Shown here in pieces: positions 57,922-64,000 of a DNA stretch of 64,000 nt. Below the pieces are notes generated by a model. That model did not search any database and was not told the origin of the DNA. It was given only the letters and a program-made list of their open reading frames with translations. The stretch lies in the NCBI GenBank assembly GCA_015178975.1, contig WHVD01000004.1:1860001-1924000 (forward strand). Reading direction: 5' to 3'. The DNA is from Hysterangium stoloniferum. Taxonomy: Eukaryota > Basidiomycota > Agaricomycetes > Hysterangiales > Hysterangiaceae. A program made the translations under genes and the position numbers. Every line of letters starts with the position of its first letter. Position 1 is the first letter of the stretch.

Positions 57922-58245
57922 ATACATTTATTGGGAACTTGCACAGACCACAGTAGATATTAGAATGTAACTTGGCTTGTATCTCCGAGTGAACTACTGG
58001 GGATTATATATATCTATGGGGAGAAGGTTCTGGAAGGGATGACAGAGATATTACTAAAGCTATGTTAAGTATGTTCCAAGATATTCTATAATATTCTAGG
58101 AATGTCAGGTTGATTACCAACAACATTATCATTGTAAATTCCAATGCACTTCAATTATTGTTTACAGCTGTTCCGAGTACCTAAGGCGGATTTCAAAATT
58201 TAAAAGAAATCCCGCCACAGACAAATTGTGCCATATCTCCAGAAT
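57922..58245. other. intergenic
   Basis: No gene recognised. Confidence 0.4.
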
Positions 58246-58374
58246 GAGTGGGAATTAAGACATAATAACATGATATGTGTATGATATTGTATGGATCTAT
58301 ATATGTATGTATATTTTTGGCCTTATGAGAGGCTATTTAATATTTAGTGAAATAGCATTGCAATGGCTCCCCTT

Positions 58375-58647
58375 TGTAAGCCTGGCCACCTTACCACATA
58401 CATCATCACCAACCTCTCCCATCAACCACTCATTGTTCCGCCACTTGATTCACATTCACCTTGACTACATACACAAAAACCCATATCCTATAGTGATAGG
58501 ATCAATCTTCTCTTTGACCATTAATCATTTCCCCACTCTTCCCTAGGGAACCTCACATTCACCTTGTATCCTACTGATATTTTAAAAACAAAAAAAACTT
58601 AGTCCTGTCCTTGTTGACTGAGTGAGGCTGATACTGACAGCCTTACA
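58375..58647. repeat. solo LTR, 273 bp
   Basis: TGTAAGCCTGGCCACC ... GACAGCCTTACA, inverted ends TGTAAG/CTTACA, exact CCCTT duplications at 58370-58374 and 58648-58652. The empty site is visible in the opposite arm of the palindrome (GGGGAGCC near 60357), confirming the boundaries. Confidence 0.88.
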
Positions 58648-58742
58648 CCCTTCATTCAATTCTCTCTATATTTGCATATAAGCTGGTAATATTAATACTA
58701 TGTATTGTATCTAAACATAACCTGAGTTGTGAGGCCTAACAC

Positions 58743-58863
58743 TGTTCGATGACAGCGTAAGGAAAACGGACAAGGTTTTATTTACACTGACTAAGCTACT
58801 GTAAAGTACGAAATAGCCGAGCGTAAAATGCATCAAAGGCTTGCAATACAACGTATTCTAACA
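58743..58863 (-). repeat. 3' LTR of the gag-only element (121 bp)
   Basis: Sense ends TGTTAGAATACGTTG and CTGTCATCGAACA; 117 of 121 positions equal to 60068-60188. Confidence 0.93.
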
Positions 58864-59212
58864 CGCCCACTTTGCAAGTCATTGAAGTGTGCAGTAAGAC
58901 CATACACACGAAAAACAAGAAATAAACCAATTTTAACACAAAAAATATTGTGCCCACTCGACGCAAAACCCATCCGAAAATTGACACAAAAATTGACATG
59001 AAAACCCGCTGCGCCCACTAGACGCAGAATCCGCTCGAAATTTTTGAGAAACCCACTGCGCCCACTAGATGCAATACCCGTCTGGTACATTTGGCGTTGA
59101 ACCAAACCTCAGAGCATCCTCGCTCCTAGAACGCATTCCCCCAACCTCCCAGATTACAAACAAATGCCGGACCTTGGAGCTCTACCCGCAACTCCTAGTC
59201 CACGCGATAATT

Positions 59213-60010
59213 TCAAGTGCGTAAAATATAAGCACTCATCCCTGCACTATCAGTGGGGATCTCCTGGTTTTCGGTAGGTAATCCACTTGAAGACGAAACA
59301 ACCGGCCTCGGCGCGGGACAAAAATGCGCAATGTGACTTTCGCCGTTGCATCTATAGCAATTCTTCGGCTGTCGCATATTTGGTGAGTCAACTTTCATTT
59401 TCATGGCAATTTGACTCTCATTTTCTTTCCGCCCTTTTAGATGGCTTTCTTCTTCTACCAGCACTGCGGAAATTTCTTCGACTGTAAGTGATCCCACACA
59501 CTGCATAAGAGCAGTTGCTACCGCACCAAATTCTGGAGCCAAACAATAGATGAGGACATCCGGCACATCCTCATCACGTAACTCGACTCCAATCACTCGA
59601 AGCTGTGAAGCCAGAGTCAAAATGCCATGGACATATTCCATCACTGGATTTTTGACATCGTGCTGGTACATATAGAGCTGGCATTTCAACGAAATCCGAT
59701 TGGCCCGATTATTTGCCTGATAGATTTTTGCAAGTGCTTGCCATGCCTCTGGTCCAGTGGTGCAATCCCGAATATACAATTGTTGGCTTGACGCGATTGT
59801 CAATCCAATTGCTGTGTAACCATCCTCCAAATGCTTTGCCCAATCCAAATACTCCTTGCTATTCTCATCCTTAGGTGCCTTTGTTCCACCATTAACAACA
59901 CTCCATGATCCAGCACGCCGCAAAACCATTGACAGTGAAAACTTCCATTTGTGGTAGTTATCACCTGAGAGTTTTGGGATACTCGCAAGTAAGGCGTTGA
60001 TATTAGACAT
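59213..60010 (-). CDS. copia-type Gag (nucleocapsid) of the gag-only element
   Basis: 265 aa, intact, ATG at 60010. Residues 1-40 MSNINALLASIPKLSGDNYH with KWKFSLSMVLRRAG is the typical copia Gag start (DUF4219/UBN2 type); the capsid-like region includes EAWQALAKIYQANNRANRIS and a YMYQHDVKNPVMEYVHGI block. A CCHC zinc knuckle, C-YR-C-NGES-H-IAHF-C (C-x2-C-x4-H-x4-C), lies near residue 215. A Ser-rich tail of about 45 residues follows with no protease DSG motif, so the protein ends as Gag alone. It would package element RNA. Confidence 0.92.
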   Translation of the reverse strand: MSNINALLASIPKLSGDNYHKWKFSLSMVLRRAGSWSVVNGGTKAPKDENSKEYLDWAKHLEDGYTAIGLTIASSQQLYIRDCTTGPEAWQALAKIYQANNRANRISLKCQLYMYQHDVKNPVMEYVHGILTLASQLRVIGVELRDEDVPDVLIYCLAPEFGAVATALMQCVGSLTVEEISAVLVEEESHLKGRKENESQIAMKMKVDSPNMRQPKNCYRCNGESHIAHFCPAPRPVVSSSSGLPTENQEIPTDSAGMSAYILRT

Positions 60011-60051
60011 AAGATGATGAGATAGTATTAGTGTGACTTTTAAAGCAATGG

Positions 60052-60067
60052 GGCGGGGCCCATAACC
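60052..60067 (-). other. primer-binding site for a half initiator-Met tRNA
   Basis: Directly after the 5' LTR the plus strand reads GCGGGGCCCATAACC, which matches the initiator-Met tRNA anticodon arm (GCTGGGCCCATAACC) at all but one position. Priming from the 3' end of a cleaved tRNA half is the mechanism of Drosophila copia and yeast Ty5. Confidence 0.8.
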
Positions 60068-60188
60068 TGTTCGATGACAGCGTAAGGAAAACGGACAAGG
60101 TTTTATTTACGATGACTAAGCTACTGTAAAGTACAAAATAGCCGAGCGTAAAACGCATCAAAGGCTTGCAATACAACGTATTCTAACA
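60068..60188 (-). repeat. 5' LTR of the gag-only element (121 bp)
   Basis: Partner of 58743-58863. Confidence 0.93.
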
Positions 60189-60686
60189 AACACTACCTTT
60201 TGAACAAGTTATACTACTCACTATTAAGTGTGCATACAGTAAGTGGCACAACTTGGTCAAAGGGTGGTACTAAGCCTCACAGCTTAGGGTATATTCATAC
60301 ACAATATATAGTATTAGTCCCACTGGCTTATATGCAAATCTAGGAAAAATTGAATGAAGGGGAGCCATTGCAATCATATTTCACTGAATATTACATAGCC
60401 TCTCATAAGGCCAAATATATACATACATATATAGATCCATACAATATAATACACATACAGTAAGGGACAAAACCCTTCCAATGATTTTTAGTTGTGCAAA
60501 GATTCTTGAATAACTCAAGACCCACTGTAGATACAGACCTGAAATTTGGTGGTTGGTTAGGTCTATATGTTATGTATATGCCTGTAAAATATTATGACAT
60601 TAGCATTAGTATTTCCCATGCTATAAATAACATAATTACAAAATCACATTGGAAGGGTTTTGTCCCTGGTATAAAAAGAACACAAA

Positions 60687-61708
60687 TCAAACAATATAGC
60701 ACTTGGTATAGCCTCCCTTGGCCTTCAAAACAGCCTCAACCCTTCTAGGTATACTCTCTATCAAGTTCTGACAAGTAGAGGCAGGGATCTTCTCCCACTC
60801 TGTCTGAACCCTCTCCCACAACTCATGGATACTCTTGGGTGCCACTTCATATTCTCCCTTCTTTTTGAGGTAATACCAGAGTTGTTCAATTGGATTAAGG
60901 TCAGCAGACTGAGGTGGCCATACCATGACCACAAATCCATTGTCTTTAAACCAATTAGGGCCTTCTTGCTCTTGTGTGTGTGGTCATTGTCTTGCTGAAA
61001 GACCACATCTTCTATGTTCTTGCCATAATACTCATGGTTGCTTGAAGTTCATCTTCCAGAATGCTAACATAAAGGTCAGCATCCATTGTTCCATCAATCT
61101 TGGTGAAATATCCTGGTCCTTCTCACAACATACAGTCCCACAACATCAGATTTCCTCCTCCAAACTTGACTGTACCCTCACCCAGCCTATCACTGAGCCC
61201 CTCTCCTGCCCTTTTCCACACCCACTTCCTCCCATCTGACCCCAAACAATTGATTTTTGTTCTCATCTGACCAAACAACCCTCTTTCAATCATCCCCAGT
61301 CCAGTCCTTGTGTGCCAGAGCAAAGTCCATCCTTGCCTTCCTATACCTCTTAGTGAGTAAAAGCCTTTTTCTCTTCACCACAGCCCTCAGTCCAGCCTTC
61401 TCGAGTGCTCTATAAACAGTCTTCACTGAAATGGACTCTCCAGTCATATTTTGAAGGATTTTGGTGAACTCAGTGGCATTTTCTGCCTTCTGAGAAGTGA
61501 TTTGTTGGATGGAATAATGAATATCTGAGGGAGAAAGCTTGCATGGATGGCCACCAGGTGCTTTGGCACGTGATGGGCAATGGGTAAAGTGAATTCTGGA
61601 TATAGTAGACAAACCTCTGCTAGTGATTGCAGAGATCTGAGAAGCAGACCTGCCCTTATTGAGCAATGTGAGAATGTGGCTAACCTGAGCAGGAGTAAGA
61701 GCTTTCAC
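60687..61708 (-). pseudogene. Tc1 transposase, several frameshifts
   Basis: Starts MKALTPAQVSHILTLLNKGR at 61708; helix-turn-helix, GGHPCKLS linker and the region to DKD-like DWTGDD are open to 61286. The first catalytic region reads GLFGQMRTKIN in a shifted frame; FQQDNDHTHKSK shows a changed P and K; DLNPIEQLW keeps the Glu. Ends near 60687. Not functional. Confidence 0.9.
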
Positions 61709-61787
61709 GGTGTAGAATGTTGAGTTGTGGGGGTGTTGTTGAATTAGAAAGTGAACAGCTATATATATATCTAATTTTGATAGGTCA

Positions 61788-62614
61788 TGTTACAACTGGA
61801 ATTCCCACCAGACTCCGGGTGCTAACTTATATGCACCCACACCCTATACACACCAATTGTCAGTTTACCGGAATTCCCACCGGACTCCATATGTCAGACT
61901 TGTCCACGCTCGACTTCGTTACATCATGTATCAGTCACCGGAATACCTGCCGGACTCCACCCCTGCCTATGTCTGACCTCGTCCCACACATCAGTCACTG
62001 GACCCCACTTGGAAAACCCGTCATCCCTCTAACTGAGCCCCGTTCCCATTTTAGTCAAATGACCTGTCACGATTTGGACTCCGCTCCCACTCCATTTCCC
62101 ATTATGGTTTATGACCTGTCATGATTTGGACTCCGCTCCATTCCTAACACCAAATTTGGTGTTTACTTATCTCGTTTTATGTTTGCTAGTTTAGTTTTCA
62201 CTATTACTGGATTTGGTATGTTATTCATTCCACAGTCTATATAGTCTGGCAGATGTTGTACATACAATCCAGTCAGAAAATCAGCTTAGATTCTCCCCAG
62301 TAATCTAGTACATTTTCCACTCTAAACTCCTCTTTAAATTACACTGCTCTTGCTAGTCGGAGCCCACGGGCTCTGACGCATCTATCTCTCAACCTCTGAT
62401 TTATTTATCTTGACTCCCTGACCTCTCAACCCCCAACCTCTCAACCCCCAACCCCTCGACCCACAAACTCGACCCGGACTCCCCAGGATTCCCATCTGCC
62501 CATTTGAAATTGGACAACACGATCTCACGAGGGTGCAGTCTATAAGCTGAAGCCAAGTCCTACCAGATTTCCTGCAGGTTTCTCCAGAAACCCTCCATGT
62601 ACACACCCTTAACA
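61788..62614 (+). repeat. solo LTR, 827 bp
   Basis: TGTTACAACTGGAATTCCCA ... CACACCCTTAACA, exact GGTCA duplications at 61783-61787 and 62615-62619. Same family as 30222-31046; promoter block TATAAGCTGAAGCCAAGTCC near 62541. Inserted between the transposase and the right terminal repeat of the Tc1. Confidence 0.93.
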
Positions 62615-63118
62615 GGTCACATGATTAAACAAAACCTTATTTGCAGATAATCAATAAGGTTTTGTGCCAATCATGTGACTGGGACAAAACCCTTCCAATG
62701 TGATTTTGTTATTATTTTATTTATAGTGTGGGAAATACTAATGCTGATGTCATAATATTTTAAGGGCATATACATAACATATAGACCTAACCAACCACCA
62801 AATTTCAGATCTGTATTTACAGTGGTTCTTGAGCTATTCAAGAATCTTTGCACAACTAAAAATCATTGGAAGGGTTTTGTCCCTCACTGTACATATCATG
62901 TTATTATGTCTTAATTGCCACTCATTTAATGTAATATTATTAGTTGCAAATGGGTGAGGTCAGAGAGAATATTTTGCACACCCCCATCTGATGGATTACT
63001 ATGAGTATTTAACTGTTCCAACTGATATGATCCAGATACTTGGTAAGTACATTATAAAGATATTAGTAAAACATTGGTAAGAAACATCACTATATTAATG
63101 GATGAGTTTGCATTCCAT

Positions 63119-63211
63119 GTATTGTCACACTGGGACTGAGTGATGTTGGAACCTGTTAGTTACCAGCATCTGGTTCATCATGTGATTGGTCAGAGATGTC
63201 AATCTCCAACA
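63119..63211 (-). repeat. 3' LTR of a copia element (outer border tentative)
   Basis: Reading minus, a purine tract ACACATGGGGGAG is followed at 63211 by TGTTGGAGATTGACATCTCT, a clear LTR start. The LTR end could be CAATACA near 63119 (about 93 bp) or lie further left; no second copy is in the window to decide. Confidence 0.5.
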
Positions 63212-63700
63212 CTCCCCCATGTGTGGTACCTATTTGAAGTGCCACTCATAACTTCTGGAGTCTAGGTTGTGGTAGGGCTTTGGTAAATATGTCTGCTATG
63301 TTCTCCTCTGAAGGGCAATATATGAGGTCAATGATCCTGTTTTGAACTAGGTTTCAGATGAAATGATATCAGATGTCAATGTGTTTGGTACATGCATGGA
63401 ACTTGTTGTTTGATGCTAGTGCAATAGCTCCTTGATTGTCACAGTGGATGGGAATTGGAGATGACACTGGTCCATATATCTCCTCTAAGAATGCCTGTAA
63501 ATACAGCACTTCTCAAACTACTGCTGTGAGTGCAATGTACTCTGCTTTGGCAGTGGAGAGTGCAATGAGTGACTGTTTTCGAGTGCTCCATGCTACTGGA
63601 GATCTATGGAGGTAAATGGTGTATCCTGACATTGAATGCTGGTGTGAAGAGTGGTGGAAGTTCTGACCATTCTATATATGAAGAAATGAGTAGAAGAGGA
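63212..63700 (-). pseudogene. Ty1/copia RNase H and C-terminus
   Basis: Minus strand: HQHSMSGYTIYLHRSPVAWS, RKQSLIALSTAKAEYIALTA, PIPIHCDNQGAIALASNNKF, IDLIYCPSEENIADIFTKAL, ending PRLQKL and a TGA near 63245. These are the RNase H Asp/Glu blocks and the C-terminal ADIFTK signature. At least three in-frame stops are TGA, and two stand where the family has Arg (CGA-to-TGA decay). To the right of 63680 the copia frame is lost in a further insertion that runs off the window. Confidence 0.9.
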
Positions 63701-64000
63701 GGAATCGACCTATTCAGTGTGATATGAGAGAAAGTGAGAGAGAGAGCACTAGATGATGCAGGAGTCAATGAGTGCGATGGATCGAGTGGAGGCCTTGACT
63801 GTTATAGTTCAAGGCCAGAAGTGTTCAGTAGTTCAGATAATGCTACCTACATATGTGGTAGCTGACACGTTACCCTGATCACCACTCGTAGTAGACCTAG
63901 TTTGTGTCTTATGAGTGGTGGTGCTTGGGTAAAAGTGTGTCTGAGTTTCATTTGGTGCCGAGTGCACCCACAAGTATACACAAAGCTTTGAACTAATGAA

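Larger units (their letters stand above)
58743..60188 (-). mobile_element. 1446-bp gag-only copia-type LTR element (TR-GAG-like)
   Basis: 121-bp LTRs at both ends, four differences between them, TG..CA termini, exact AACAC target duplications (58738-58742 and 60189-60193). Minus-strand order: LTR, primer site, 41-bp leader, gag, non-coding tail with three repeats, purine-rich AAAGTGGGCG, LTR. No protease, integrase or RT, so movement would need Pol from a related copia element. It corresponds in layout to the gag-only TR-GAG elements known from plants. Confidence 0.93.
60458..62889 (-). mobile_element. Tc1 element (same subfamily as 33265-46281) with a solo LTR inside
   Basis: TA at 60456-60457 and 62890-62891; ends CAGTAAGGGACAAAACCCTT (left) and CAGTGAGGGACAAAACCCTT (right, reverse complement). 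Terminal repeats of about 225 bp with inner inverted copies near 60648 and 62680. Without the LTR it is 1600 bp. Confidence 0.92.
58246..62925. mobile_element. long palindromic (foldback) element carrying three direct insertions
   Basis: Removing the solo LTR 58375-58647, the gag-only element 58743-60188 and the Tc1 60458-62889 (each with one target duplication) leaves about 520 bp that is palindromic almost end to end: AATGAGTGGGAATTAAGACA at 58246 pairs with TGTCTTAATTGCCACTCATT near 62910, and the arms stay complementary to a loop of a few bases near 60215-60235. No coding content. The superfamily and its own target duplication were not identified. Confidence 0.78.

Overview
This window looks like a piece of an Agaricomycete (mushroom-forming basidiomycete) genome; the species cannot be named from sequence alone. 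The evidence is intron-dense genes with 46-72 nt introns, a DUF6533-type membrane protein, chromodomain Ty3/gypsy elements, a Pif1-helicase Helitron and a Plavaka-type DNA transposon. There are no prokaryotic features.

Layout. 0.4-3.2 kb: decayed Ty1/copia pol (minus). 5-15 kb: a gene island with normal CpG content, holding a glycosylated membrane protein (minus), a C2H2 zinc-finger protein (plus), DPH2 (diphthamide synthesis, minus, 8 exons) and a DAP1-like haem-binding protein (plus, 3 exons). The last two diverge from a 125-bp promoter. 15.3-33 kb: a Helitron helicase split by an 11.6-kb chromovirus, which carries a Tc1 element with an intact transposase, a MITE, a tRNA-like sequence, a solo LTR and a spliced gene antisense to pol; then further solo LTRs and remnants. 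33.3-46.3 kb: one Tc1 element interrupted by an 11.5-kb Plavaka-type transposon. The Plavaka element has a plus-strand transposase and a divergent minus-strand multi-exon cargo gene, and is itself hit by two nested LTRs, another Tc1, a MITE and a CpG-rich solo LTR. 46.5-58 kb: a solo LTR, a MITE, then a second gene island (DUF6533 protein, a 510-residue C2H2 protein, and a membrane-protein gene duplicated in inverted orientation). 58.2-62.9 kb: a long palindromic element into which a 273-bp solo LTR, a gag-only copia element and a Tc1 with its own solo LTR have inserted. 63.1-64 kb: the 3' end of another copia element.

How it fits together. Because most insertions keep exact target duplications, their order can be read. 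Nine solo LTRs have perfect 5-bp duplications, so LTR-LTR recombination has been the main route of element loss. The transposon-rich stretches are poor in CpG, and several inactivating changes are of the CpG-to-TpG/CpA kind, including loss of catalytic Asp in reverse transcriptase, integrase and a Tc1 transposase. A few insertions are still CpG-rich and therefore look young.

The most interesting candidates are the Plavaka element with an antisense cargo gene; the antisense spliced gene in the chromovirus; a Tc1 lineage whose ~220-bp terminal repeats carry the terminal motif a second time in opposite orientation; and a gag-only LTR element with a half-tRNA primer site. Exon boundaries were assigned by eye from splice signals and frame; no alignments or searches were run.
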